DNA of 64,000 nucleotides from Phallus indusiatus (taxonomy: Eukaryota; Basidiomycota; Agaricomycetes; Phallales; Phallaceae). Both the position numbers and the translations under genes were made by a program. The notes beneath the pieces were generated by a model. The model was given only the letters and a program-made list of their open reading frames with translations, was not told the DNA's origin and searched no databases. The stretch spans positions 1 through 64,000 of the forward strand of contig JAQFWX010000154.1 of assembly GCA_027605045.1 (NCBI GenBank), in the 5' to 3' direction. This document shows positions 46,857 through 59,487 of this stretch, in pieces. Position 1 is the stretch's first letter; the number at the start of each line of letters is the position of its first letter.

Positions 46857-49800
46857 TCATTTCGTGCTCTTTCTGCCTTTCAATAATCTGCTCTTTCTCT
46901 GCTCTTTATCTTTATCTTTGTCCTTGTCATCACGATCAGGTCCGAGACTGCTTCCGCTATCACCACCAATACTACCCTCACCACCAGCAGAAGCCCCAAC
47001 CCGAGTGACGGAGGTGTCTTCTCTAGACGATCTGGGAGTGCCAGGTCCCGCTGTAGCAGGGGCACTAGCCGTACCCTCAACTTTAGTAATACTCGACGAA
47101 GTACTCTGCCTTTTCCCAGCAAACGACAAACTTCTCGCGAATTTCTGAATATTCTGCGAAGTCTTTCTGATTCTCTTGGGAACTTTACTTTCATGATCGG
47201 GTGTGCCGGATCGAGGTGGGGTAGCGATTCCAGAACTGAAGGTCACGCTCTGATGATGAAGAGCTGCCGGTGTTGAACTTGGGAATGCGACAGGTGCAGG
47301 TGTGGGAGGCGCAGATTGTGTCAGCTCGGCATCTCCGGTTGGGAATGCTACAGGTCCAGGAATAGTTTGAACCTGAGGCTTTGGAGATAAAATGGGAACA
47401 GAAGGAGCATCGTTGACTTCAGTTGGACCAGTTTCATTATCTTGCGACGACGGGAATGCCACAGGAGATGAGACGTCTTCGACCGCATTTTTCGCATCTT
47501 CACCTGCTTCAGAGTTGAGATTAATCGGTTCATTGCGCGAATCTTCGTCAATGAATCTGAATTGATCTGGAGACTCGGTTGTTTCAACAATACTTCCTGC
47601 CTCCTGGGTTGATGGTTCCGCGGCTTGAACATCTGCGTCAAGAGTTTCGGGAAAGGGTACGGGGACGGGTAAAGGTGAGTCTGTTGTGGGCTGTTCAACA
47701 ACCGTAGATGCTCTGTCAGCAGGAACTTGGAAATTATCCGCGAACGGATCTTCTAGTCCGGTAGAATCAGGAGGAGGTGCATTATCAGCGTGAATGACTT
47801 GAGGTTCAGAAGGTTGTTCTTCCTCGGCTGCAGCCTGCAAAAGTTGACTTTCCGGTTCATTAACAACATACCCCGAGACCTTTTGTCGAATACCATTGGA
47901 CGCGTTCACAATCTCAGCAGCTTCTTCGGCAGATGCTTGATTCTCCCACATCGCGGAGAAGATACCTCCTTGTGAGAGAAGATCTCGGAAATGACCCGAC
48001 TCGACAATTTGACCATCTTTGAGAACGAGAATACTATAAAACGGTGAGCATTGACATTGCTGACGGCTACAATTCGGACTAAAGTTACTCACATGTCTGC
48101 GCTGGCGATTGTCTATACAACGAATAGCGAGCTTGAGCAGGGGCAGAATAATTAACCGAAAAAGCACTTACCGATAATCGGTGGGCAATTGACAGGGAAG
48201 ATCGACCCTTAACCTACAATTAGCGATAGCATCAGTAATGATTCCATACTTTGTAATCCTTCAATCTACGAACAAGATTCTGCAACGCTTTTTGGATATC
48301 TTTTTCAGTCGAGGTATCTAAGGCGCTGGTGGCTTCGTCTAATAGTAGAATTGGGGGGTTCTTCAAAAGAGTCCGGGCAATGGCAACTCGCTGTTTCTCT
48401 CCACCACTAAGACGCACTCCGCGTTCACCCACGATAGTATCGTAGCCATCAGGGAAAGACATTACGCGTTCGTGCATCTGAGCAGCCTGGGCTGCTGCTT
48501 GAATTTCAGCCGGAGTAGCCCCGAATTTTCCGTATCTATCAGAATAATTATGAGTAACACGCCGCATCAAAGAAGATTACAAGTATATTTATACTCGATG
48601 TTATACGCAATACTCGCGTTGAACAACACACTGTCTTGCGGAACCACACCGATTGCCCTTCGTAATGATTGTTGAGTTACTTCGCGAATGTCCTGGCCCT
48701 CAATAAGAATTCGCCCTTCACCCTCCTTGAGATCGTAGAATCGGTATAAAAGTCTCAGAATCGTGCTTTTTCCGCTTCCACTTTCTCCGACAAGTGCTAC
48801 AGAAGATCCTTTGGGAACCTTGAACGAAACGCCATTCAAAGCTTTGACACGGCCATCATACGAGAAGCTAACATTATCTATGAAAAGATTAATGACATGA
48901 AATGCTCTATTTCTGTAGTTAACTTACCGAACTCAATTTCGCCATCCACAATATCAAAGTCTATCGCATCTGGTTTGTCTTTAATTTCCGGAGGCTCGTC
49001 GAGCAGTTTCATAAGCCGTTCGGTGTCCACAAGGTTTTGATTGATGGAACGATAGATATATCCGAGACTGTTCAGAGGACCATAAAGCTACGAAAAGAAG
49101 GTCCTTCATCAGTTAAGGGAAGTTGACAAGTCGTTCCACAAAACTCACCTGAGCAAGATAGGTGATGAATACAACAAAGTCACTGGAAGTCATGAGATGA
49201 CCATCGGAACCCAGTTGACCGCCCAAAATTTGAGAAGCCACAAGCAAACTACCAACAAGAACGCCCAGAGACTACGAAGAAACGAGTCAGTATCGCATAA
49301 CATACGAATTGTAAGGAAATACACACGAAGATCAAATTTTGAATCAAGTTCAAAAGGTTCAAAGAAACTAATATCACAGTCAATCTCCAAGACATGCTCT
49401 AGTGAAGAGAAATTCGAAACAAACCCATGACACGGTATTCAAGAGCCTGGTATTGACGGATGGCGTCTTGATAACGACGGCCTTCATGTTGTTCGCCGTT
49501 GAAATACTTAACGGTTTCGTAGTTGAGAAGACAATCTGTGTGAATGCCTCGTGTTATCTGCGCACAAGTCAAGACAAATACTTCCAGGGTAATGCTCGCT
49601 TGCATTCACGTACCACATCGCGGTCATTCATACGGCGTCGTAACTTCGTTCTCCATCTAGTCAATATAACCTATCATAAAAGGTATTACTATCTCCGTAC
49701 AGATAATAATAATGATTAGCTGCTTACGCTAGCATATACTGTAGTTCGATATTAGTACATATACCTGTCAAGGTTGAATAATGAACCGTACCATATGCTA

Positions 49801-51390
49801 CCATTACGACCGAAAGGACGGTAGCCAATGGCCATCCAAAACTGTAGAAGAAGAACCCCAAGGCGACAATCATATCCAAAAATATCGGACCGATGTTGAA
49901 CAGTAACAACTACAAAGAATCAGCAAAGAAGCTATATGACTGATGAATAATAATAAGACAGACCTCCAGGATGTGATTGATAGCAGCGCCGCGGTCGAGT
50001 ATACGAAGGACTTCTCCGGTCTTACGCCTTGTGTGGAAAGCAAGAGAAAGGTTCAGAAGGTGATCAAATGAGAGTTGGGACATTTCTGAAAATGATTTGA
50101 GCTAGAATGATAAACCAAATCATTCAACGTACCTCTGTCAGAATATTGCATGACGGGAGCCCACAAAGTCTAAGATTCCATTACTATCAGTGCTACATGT
50201 CAAAGGAAAGTTCACTTACATCCCGCAGAGCCGAAATACCACCCGGACTTTGTAAGAACCGTAAGCCTACGAAAAGAAGTAAAGGAGGCCACATCGAGCT
50301 CGGCAACGGAACAGGCGATGTCGGGTCGGAATGGTCTTCCAGAGCAGTGACGAATTTCCCAAGAGTGATAGGAAGTAGAAGGTTAACAATTCTACCGATA
50401 ACAAGTAACAGAACGCAAATTCCCTAAAAAAAACATTAGTTGTCTTTCTGCTCCAAATCGGCTGTATATAAAAAAATCACATACGGCAAGAAACTGAAGT
50501 CGTTTGTCCTTTTTAGGCCATAGATAGGGAGCAAGCTTCCTAAGGCGTTGTCCCAACTCTTTCCAAGACGGTTCCTCGTCGGCTTCTTTGCTAGGCTTGA
50601 GGGGACCAGGCGCACTGGGTCTAGGAGGGTTCACTTGGGGATTTACCGAGGATGGTGTCCCATCAATAGGTGCTGGGGTATGAGAGCGCGTGATAGTCTG
50701 TGGTGTGAATGTACCATATTGAGGAGAAGAGCCAGGCTGAAGGAGACCAGCTGACGGATCGGCTTCTTCGACATTGCGGCCAACAGGGAGGTAAGATACG
50801 CGTGGATAGTACAACGCGACCGTAAAGACTAGGAGAAATATAACGCGCAAAACCACCAATGAGAAATGAATCGTATTTGGCAGATTAATACGACCCAGCG
50901 GGCCCGATTTCTCGCTCGCGAAGTCGAGTATGCTGCCCAGCAAGCCTGTCTGTGTGATGTCCACCACCAACGCGAAGATGGCGAAAACCTTCACTCGACT
51001 GCGCGTCCAAATTTCAACGCCGTTGACGTCTTTCCACGTGCCAATTGCGGCTAGACCGGCGAAAGCGAGTAAACCAAGAACATCCGAGATTTCCAGAAAA
51101 CGCCATTGTGGCAAGGAGCTTTCCCAAACACCGTTAATGATTGCACGAGCTACGATCAAAGCTCCATCCAAAAAGTATGCAGACGCAATGAAGGTCAAAA
51201 AAGACAGAATGAGAGCCCTGCGAGGAGCTTTTTGTGCAACAATAACCGGTACAATTGGGAGATCTTCGTCGTTATTTTCGTTGGATGAAGGTCGTAAAAA
51301 GCATGATGAAAACGCTAATAAAACTAATAAACTCGGCCCTGCCAAACGAAAAACGACAAGAGCCTCCAGCACAGACGACGGGCCCGCCAT
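46857..51390 (-). CDS. HMT1/ATM1-like half ABC transporter with long C-terminal tail
   Basis: ABCB-type half transporter, reading from the ATG at 51390 to a stop at 46857 over many exons. The first exon (about 300 residues) is an N-terminal extension with several TM helices (e.g. [66 protein letters not shown]), as in the vacuolar heavy-metal tolerance proteins, not in mitochondrial Atm1. The TM domain (50.4-49.0 kb) is followed by the ATPase: [21 protein letters not shown] (Walker A, about 48790), the Q-loop VVPQDSVLF, the signature [29 protein letters not shown] (Walker B), and AHRLS (H-loop, about 48180). After the usual end (SAMWENQA), a disordered tail of more than 300 residues follows with repeated PVAFP motifs and a basic Ser-rich end. 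Family members export conjugated metals or glutathione complexes into the vacuole; the substrate here is inferred only. Confidence 0.9.
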
Positions 51391-51746
51391 GGATATAAGG
51401 GAGAAGGGAGAAGGGAGAAGAGGGATATAAAGAAGAAAGGAGATCGTTGCCGCCGCTAGTTACGTTTTAAAGGATCGCGAAACAATGCCGGTTGATCAGA
51501 CAAATTTTTATGCAAACCCAGAATGACTCGGCAAGCCCCAACTGTTATCAGTTTTTAGTTTTCCCTTTGCCTCGTTCACAATCACGCTTATCACGCGTGG
51601 CGGGATCACTCGGATGATGTAACGTCCACATCACGACTGTTTACCTCATGTTTTCTTCATGTTGACCTCTCCTATTTCTGTACAATATCAATAGAGTAAT
51701 GTATTATATTGTCAGAATGAGGGCTAATAAGTATTGTATCTGCGTT
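51391..51746. promoter_or_regulatory. Gap between the CLC and ABC transporter genes
   Basis: About 355 bp holding the ABC transporter promoter and the CLC 3' flank (both minus strand). No specific site identified. Confidence 0.35.
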
Positions 51747-54700
51747 CTACGTCTGCGTCTTCTCTTCCAATTCGCGGAGAAACCCTAGCCAACGCTTCTT
51801 TTCGATCACGCCCTCAACTGAACATAAGAAGTATAATATTACTGAATGTCAGCATACCCAGGGTTTCAATTCAGATAAATATATATGAACACGTACAGTA
51901 CCCAGCCGTGTTCTGCACCACGACATACCGAGCCCCGAGCTTCACGAAAAATTGTTGCACAAGTTCGAGGGACGCACATGATGGAACAATCAACGGTGCC
52001 TGTCAATCAATGAAACGCAGTTTTGTTAATGATTGTTAGTCATGCTTTTTTTCTGGCTGCTAATAATAATAATACCTGGTCAATATATTTGGTGAAATTG
52101 AACTCATTAGGGAGCAGTTCCCCAGACGACATAATTGAGGACCCGTCATCCTGGAAAGGGTGATTCCAATGACTTCTTCTAGGATTAAAGTAGCACTCTG
52201 CGTCCTCGCTTTCGGCTACGATAGCTGGGTAGGCGTATGAGGTGAGAGAAAGAAACACAATCGAGTCAAAATTACCTAGCGCATGTTCAAGCTCGCTCAC
52301 TCCTAAATATCCAAGGACCTTTGCACCTTGAGCATCTTTCTGCAAGAGAGGAAATCCGCTATCTCCATATCCGTCGCGCATGGCTGTTTGAAGTTTATCA
52401 TATAAACCCCGGACGGTATTCACCTCGTCGATATAGATAGCCTCGACATCACGAATAGCCTACAACAAAGTCATGTGAGAAAATGTTCTCCAATGTAGCA
52501 AGAGGTGGTCACTGACAATGTCAGCCGCCTGAAGATCGTCCCAGCGATATTCCGACTTATTGTCAAGATAGGGTAACTGAGATAACCTAAAACAATTATA
52601 TTTCGAAAGAAGGTGGATACAGTATCTTCTGCACTTACTCGATATGTAAATCATATATCCCCTTGGATTGAAAAGCATCAGCAACAGTTTTGCCGATTAG
52701 TATTCCCAGCATAATCGGGACTACATATGTCAAGGTGTCGGTCAATTCACACATAATGACGGCGAGGGAAACTGTTGTTCTCTACTCATTCACGTCAGAG
52801 CAGGAATGACCTTTGTAACGAAAAACACTTACCGTTACTCCGGACAATGCAGCGGCAGCGCCAACCTACCAAACTCATGTGTTTAGCTGTTTATCAAGCG
52901 GAGTCCTCTTGAGTCTTACCATTGCATAGATACCAGGAACGATACAAGAAGGGTCACCGTTGCAGGATTTGAACAACCACATCTCCGGCTTGGTCCAATA
53001 TAGATATTGTACGTAGAACCCCACGATTCGCCCGAAACATGCTCCTACACCGAGAGTAGGAATGAAGATTCCTGCTGGAAGTTTGATTCCAAACGTTATG
53101 ATTGTAAGGGCGGCTTTGATGATCATAGCAATTCCTATGGTTGTCATAAGAGGATGTATGTTTTCGTAGGTCTTCGGACATAATCCCTCATGCGACTCTC
53201 CCTTGTGACATTCCGCAAAGAGATTATAGACTAGTTCAGTTCCGGCCATACGCGTATATGGATTAATGAACGACAAAATGCTCGTTAGGAGCGTGATCTT
53301 AGATACGAGATTAGACTCAAGGTCCTCTGAAACAAAAGAAGACAATTACCAGAAGGACCTCTGTTAGCGGATATGAGCCAAGCCATGTTTTGCCGCGAAC
53401 ATTCTTCGCCCACCAATAATTCAATTTGGAAAAGTATGCACCATACAATCCCTAATGAAATTTTGCATAAATGTGAAACCATAACGTGTGACATATTAAA
53501 TATGCTTACGCCAAAAGTTCCAATGACAGCAAAGAAAACCAATTCAAATGCATGCCAATCCTACGACGTCCTAAGTAACGCCATGGACTAAACAAGTACA
53601 TTACTTACTGTATCATATCGAACCTGGAAGAGAACGATTTTCCCAGTGCCAAATGGATCCAGAATTCGTAAAGTTAGAGCGCCGACAATGGCACAGAAGA
53701 GACTGAGGGGAAGCTATGTATTTGAAACATAACTAAATTTTGAACTAAAGATGACTTGCCTCCTCAACATGACCTTTGCTGGGAAGAAATATGAAACCTC
53801 CTCTAGACTGAAAAGAACGCCGCCAACTGGAGCACCAAATGCAACTGCTACTCCTGCTGCACTTGCAGCGCTGAGAATTTCTCGTCGTTTGCCTTTTCGA
53901 AGAATAAAATAAGTACTTGTGCTAGTGTCGATACTTATTGACGTGAATACCTTCGTTAGTCTCATACTTCCAGAACCAACGGCTGACTATGTTGCCTACA
54001 CAAGAAGCTATGTGTACCAAAGGTCCTTCTTTGCCTAGTGGAAGAATTAGTAAACAGGCTAGAAGACTGGGGGCTAACAGTATATACCTAAAGATAGACC
54101 CGAGGCGACAGATAACGCCAAACCTGTGGCTTTGACAAAAAGTGTCTGTCCCCCAAGGTAGCCATGGATGACAAAACCTAAATTCCACTTCTCAACATGG
54201 AAGTTTTTAGGGTGGGCAATAGCTCACCAGATAGTATACTCTTGACTTCAGGTATACCGCTTCCAGCGGCCTATAAGAATAGATAAAACAATCAATCGTG
54301 TATGTGATGGCAATAATAACCACTGACAAAATACATGATTTTCCGTGGTTGAACGGCGGGTGTAGGTTTCGGTTGGGTGTCGTGTGCCTCATAATTGAAA
54401 AATGAAGGTGAAAGTACGCCAAAATCCTTTCTCCCTATAAATGATGTCGATGCGGTGAAATTAATTGTTAAGAGACATGATATTGATGCAAGTAAAAGCT
54501 AAGACATGTTCAACCCAAAAAGCGCATTTGCATACAAGAGAAGCTTACTGCGATAAATATATATGATATATGTTGAATATCTGCATGGATGCCAAGCGCC
54601 TGGGCAATATCCGACCATGTTTCCCAGTTGTAACATGTAGGCTCAGTAATAGAATTAGTTTCCATTTGTGGACAACAGAAGCGCTTCGCCTTGTACCATT

Positions 54701-55641
54701 GCGACCCTTTGCATTTGCCTTCTTTGAGGTCAAAGAGCCATTGCTCGCTACGGACGATAAGAAATGCCAATATTGCTGATAAAATTCCGACGATCGTGAC
54801 CACGATCCACCCCAGACTCCGATCGATCACGTTGCGGATTCGACCCCGGAGTGATTTGCGCCTGCGAAGTTTAGAACAGCGTCTTGAGTCCTTGATCTGT
54901 AAGTAACACATATTTAGAATATGATGCGTATTGTTTGGTTTGAAAAAAAGAAAGGGTCACCTACAGAGTCATGTAACCAATCGATCGATGTAAAACTCGA
55001 ATACCTGAGAGACAATTTATGAAGGAAAGGAAGTGTGGCAAAAAATAATTGACGCGTTACCAAACCCGAATTCCGTTGGCACCAGGTTTTTCAGCAGAGT
55101 CTTTTGCAGGACCATCTGAGTTAACGGCAGGATCATCGTAGTCTGTAGGTCTCCTGAAAGCTGACGCACGCCTAAGCAAACCCATCGAGGACGATCGTGA
55201 TAAACTTGCAGGAGTGCTGTTATAGCGAAATCCACTCTCGCGACTCAGTACGCGGTTTCGATAATTGCGATAGCTAGATACGGTCCCATATGTCCTGCTC
55301 CTGTTCCTAGTAGGCATCAACGCTGCTGTTTCAGTCTGTTCTACTGTAGGAGAGGCGGGTTCATTCAGCAGTTCGGGAGAGGTCGGTTCATTGCTACTAC
55401 GGTTGGCAGAGCCAATGCGTAGCAGTCGTTCTCTCCGCCAGTGCGGAGATCCCGGTTCATGAATAGTATTCGGCTGTTGTGCTTGTGAAGGTAAAGATGA
55501 TTGTGGCGGAAGCGGCAGACTGTAGCTTCTCATCAATAGTAGTTGTGGTCTTGTGCAGACTGAGGGCGTCTGATTGGACAGCTTTGGGTATGGGAAAGAG
55601 AGTGGAGGACCATCACTATTATCGACGACGGCAATTGACAT
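51747..55641 (-). CDS. CLC chloride/proton exchanger, GEF1/CLC-3 type
   Basis: From the ATG at 55641 to a TAG at 51749-51747, in many exons. A Ser/Pro-rich cytosolic N-terminus of about 195 residues leads into [12 protein letters not shown], characteristic of the CLC-3/Gef1 branch, then the first TM helix ([18 protein letters not shown]). Pore motifs: GSGIPE (about 54240), [15 protein letters not shown] (with the gating Glu), and [13 protein letters not shown] (with the proton Glu), then [21 protein letters not shown]. Both glutamates being present predicts a 2Cl-/H+ exchanger, by analogy. Two CBS-domain regions are seen at the C-terminus: [12 protein letters not shown]...VRGLYDKLQ...GFPLL, and [28 protein letters not shown]. 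In yeast Gef1 works in Golgi/endosome acidification and copper loading of multicopper oxidases. It sits directly upstream of the ABC transporter on the same strand, a chance neighbour as far as I can tell. Confidence 0.93.
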
Positions 55642-58127
55642 GAAGATAATTTCAGGGGTTTCGATTGGTGTGTTAGCAGCTTTTTACTGCTGTTTGTATG
55701 TTCACATTGCGATGCATGACTTATACCCAGTTGGTATATACCCTGCACATGCGCGGTTTGCATAGTCCGGTCTCGGACTGACCGATACAGGGGTGGACCT
55801 CCCCAGGAGTAACCAGTCAAATGGATATCTTCTGCTTCTTCTCTTCTTTGAAGTCAACTCTGAAACAATTATCATAGAAATTAAATGTCTGTAATAATCT
55901 CGCCAGTTCAACACTATGTGAACAACGGAAAAACCCCGCCCCCATTATTAATGGACATATCATAGGTAAGCCCCAGGCTGTCACCATGGACCACCACCAG
56001 CTCAAACAAGGAAGTCGACAAACTCATTCCTCCCAAGATTTGTCGACCCCCACTTCTATAACGACACCAGAGTTTCTCAGACACGCGGATGAATTTCGGT
56101 TGAAGTGGACGGAAAGGATCGCGAATAACACGTCTATTTCAAGCTGTATCCTCTAATTCTACTGTGCTTCGACATCGTGGAATTCCGACGAGTTCCGAAT
56201 ATTCATAAGTAACTTTAAAGTATAAATTTAAGTCCATCTATCTATCTATGTCGAAAAAGAGATGAACAAAACTAAAAAATTGGGGATGTCGTGCTCAAAG
56301 TGAAAGCAAAGCTGCTAGTGCGAAGCAAAGAATAGTCCAATAGACGTGATTCTAAGGCTGTTATCGCAATATTAACATAGCATAATATTCGTTCACACTC
56401 GGGTCAATATATGCGTAGGTAGTCTCGATTAGACCCATGTAGAACGTCGGAAAAGCCCCGTGTCAACCTTAAATTTCCCTAATAACAACGGGATGGTTCG
56501 ACCTTACTAGAATCATTGATATCCTTATCTTAGCATGGCCTTATAGTTGTTTCACGTCTGGAAAAAATCTTTGAAGAAGGCTGTCAGCTCTGCGAAACAC
56601 GTGGTCTGAAATCCCCACACGAAATGTCCTGAGGTGATAATAATATCTAAGCTGGTGCAATCATGTGAATATCATAAAGCTCATCCCGGTGAATGGATTT
56701 AACCATAAAAGAGGCTTGTTCAAATAATCGGCAGGGATTTTTGGTAAGGCGGGAAATACTAATTAGTTGCAACTGCCTTGAACATCAATACTCCGTCCAA
56801 AGCTGACAAACTTCAGCCTTCCATAATTCTCATATTAGTATAAATAACTTCTTCCAAGAAGCGTTTAATAATACATAAGTATAGCCGTCCGGAAGTTTCA
56901 AGCTTGACTGTCAGATCCGGAATTAGTACATTCTCTCAAAATGGCTTTACGAGCTACTAACTAGTTACTACGATTCGCAGCCAAGACCCAATGGTTACCT
57001 GTCTGGTTCGATCTCCAAAGTTGCAAATTTTCATTTACTAATAACTAAAACACGCTACAGTACCTTTTCTGCAGTTTTCAAATCCAGACATTCGACCGCG
57101 ACGTTTTTGGCGGTATTGGCGGCCTTTAATTACTACATCGAACTTCTGGCGGTAAACAATAATATCTTACTTCGGAATCCGTCTCGTATTTATATGTAAT
57201 ATGCTACTGGTCCTTCAATGTTCGTTACTATTTTATTAAAGCATCTTTTTTTAATTCACAAGTTGTAGATAATAATATCAATATCTATATGGAACACCCA
57301 TTCACTTCTCTCAGGGGGTTTCCTATATTACATATTACTTGAAATGCATATTAAATATTGCAATTATACGCTAATTTCTTCTCCCGATGTCAGTTTTTCC
57401 TACTTCGTCATGATTCATTGCGTTGTTCCGGAGTGAGGTTGTCGCAGTGGTAGTTAATAGGAAATATCAATAGGCTGGCATTATATGCAAGTACATGCAT
57501 TTACGAAGCAGGGGGTTAAGCTAATCTAAATGCGTCTTGCTGTCAATAAACGTGCCTGAGGCCTAATTAATGAAGGAGACTTCTTCCAAGCTCCAATTGT
57601 ACGTTGCTCTTGAATAGCAAATGTAGATCATTCTCAATTTCTCATTAGGCGTGCTGCGGCCTGAAACTTAAAAGGGCGTCTCGCAAGAGGAAACGATGAG
57701 CCTGTCTAACTAATACAATCCGTTTTATTGAGTATTTAGTGATTAGGCGGGACAGTGGACGTGAAGAAATTGCGCGCCATCTTAAGTCTGGACTCTTGTG
57801 TCTGTGCCTAAATTCTACTCTATATTTCATCCAGTCTAGTCTACATTTCCACATATTCCAACACCAATATGTTGCGCTATTGCGACTTGACGCTGCCTCA
57901 AGTTACGAAAATTACGACGACGGAGTCCGTAGACTTCGCAGTACCTTGTGGCTTGGGCCAGTGTTAAGCCTGTTATATCGGTCATTTTTTTTAACACCGG
58001 AAGCCCCTATACAAACTCTTAGTTGCCTGGAAATTCATCAAACAACGGTATCTTACAAGCGTATCTGGGCTTTCTCCGTTCGGCATCAAAACAATCTCGT
58101 ATTCTCGGATGCCGCCATCCCAGCAGT
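55642..58127. other. Gene-poor AT-rich stretch
   Basis: About 2.5 kb without convincing coding potential, rich in A/T (notably 56860-57480). The first few hundred bases should be the CLC promoter. A plus-strand frame at 57739-58152 lacks resemblance to any family. No transposon signature seen. Confidence 0.5.
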
Positions 58128-58397
58128 TCATGTTGTACGTCTAATCAAATGATATTGCTTTAGTCTCTTAGCAATAATAAAGCATATCAACTTATTCACC
58201 CGTGAGGCCAAGATCAGCCCCTTTATGGTGCGATTGTCCATGGCATCCAGCCTGTTATTGATGCAGCCAAGCTGGTTATTGATGCGGCCGAGCTGGTTAT
58301 TGATGCGGCCGAGCTGGTTATTGATGCGGCCGAGCTGGTTATTGATGCGGCCGAGCTGGTCGTTGATTTGGTTGAGCTGGTCATCCAGTCTCCGCAT
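58128..58397 (-). CDS. Possible coiled-coil protein fragment with heptad repeats
   Basis: An 89-residue minus-strand frame contains the heptad LGRINNQ repeated about four times, flanked by degenerate units (LNQINDQ, LGCINNR, LDAMDNR). Leu and Ile recur at the a/d spacing of a coiled coil. Many mushroom proteins carry such runs before a short conserved C-terminus, but that C-terminus is not seen here and no secure upstream exon could be joined. It may be part of a spliced gene extending to about 58690, a remnant, or a chance frame over the repeat. Confidence 0.35.
   Translation of the reverse strand: MRRLDDQLNQINDQLGRINNQLGRINNQLGRINNQLGRINNQLGCINNRLDAMDNRTIKGLILASRVNKLICFIIAKRLKQYHLIRRTT
58250..58396. 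repeat. 21-bp tandem repeat
   Basis: Unit GCTGGTTATTGATGCGGCCGA. Four identical copies start at 58271, 58292, 58313 and 58334, with diverged copies at 58250, 58355 and 58376. Unit length equals seven codons, one coiled-coil heptad. Confidence 0.9.
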
Positions 58398-59487
58398 AAC
58401 GGCATCTTGATTTTGGCCTTAAAGACCCCTCAGCTCCTTGAATTTCCTCGCATATTAACCGAAACTCACCTTGCCGCGTGTGACGTCGCTGTGTTGTTCT
58501 TGTTTTTCTTCGGGAGTTTGGCGGTGGCGGCCTCGCGTCGCCAGGGCGTGCCATGGGAGAAGGTAAAGGCATTATGGTTTCGTGGTATACGCAAGAAAGG
58601 GTCTCTTTGTCTCTGTGCCAAAGCAATTGGACAATTTGAGGCTTGCGCACGACTCGGACCAGCCACTGAATTGCTTACCCTTTGTTATCGACCGGTCCAC
58701 CTAATCAGCGCAATTGTGCCCCGGACTATATTATAATTCATTTACCATATGCAGTCCTGACGTTTTTCAGTCTTTGCGTTACTCACATCATCCAAAGACA
58801 CAAATTGTGGTGTACTCACCATTAGTATCAGTGTTAGTTGCTATGGCCAGAAAGAAAACACGTCTTTTTTTCGGAGATCTTCTGAGTTTTATAAACGGCC
58901 TTTGAACGCAGCTAGACACGTGATTTTTTTAGCCTTCTTTGGATTAACTTCGAGTTATGAAATTATCAGTCTGCTTCCCGGTCAAATGGACCAATTTGGC
59001 AATTTCTCATTAGAAGCTAGAGCCTACAGGCGCTTGGAGTCGCAGAGTCTCTTGCATGCTAATGTCCTTTTATTTTATGATAACGCACAAACCAGGAATT
59101 ACGTAGTAAGTTTGGTAGTATCCCACAGAGAATTCATGAGAATCCAATTCTATTCTTTTTGCTACTGACTCAAATTCCGATTATGGCACCGTGCGTGAGA
59201 TACTCATCTCATCAATTTTCGAATTTTACGGTTTTCTCGAAGATTGGAGTCCACCGGGCTCCACAGCTGAGCGCTGAGTCTTTTCTGCGGGGAAGAACGA
59301 CCAATCACAGCCAATCATTACCAGGGTTCAACTGAGATAGTGACGTTTGTGATTTGTTCCGTCCGTCGTTGGGTTTGCTTTCGTCAGCCGCCCTGGCAAA
59401 TGACGTCTGAACTGAGTATAGCATCAGTCAAGATTAATTGTCAGCGCTGATGGATATATGCTCCAGTAGTTCCTCCTCAGTCTCACA
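58398..59487. other. Intergenic/uncertain
   Basis: About 1.1 kb. A minus-strand Pro/Arg-rich frame (58381-58650) could be an upstream exon of the coiled-coil frame, but no splice joint was secured. The last 300 bp should be the promoter of the next plus-strand gene. Confidence 0.4.

Noticed and set aside
57640..57730. Possible tRNA-like GC-rich segment
   Set aside because: No cloverleaf with a T-loop GTTCRANNC box could be drawn.
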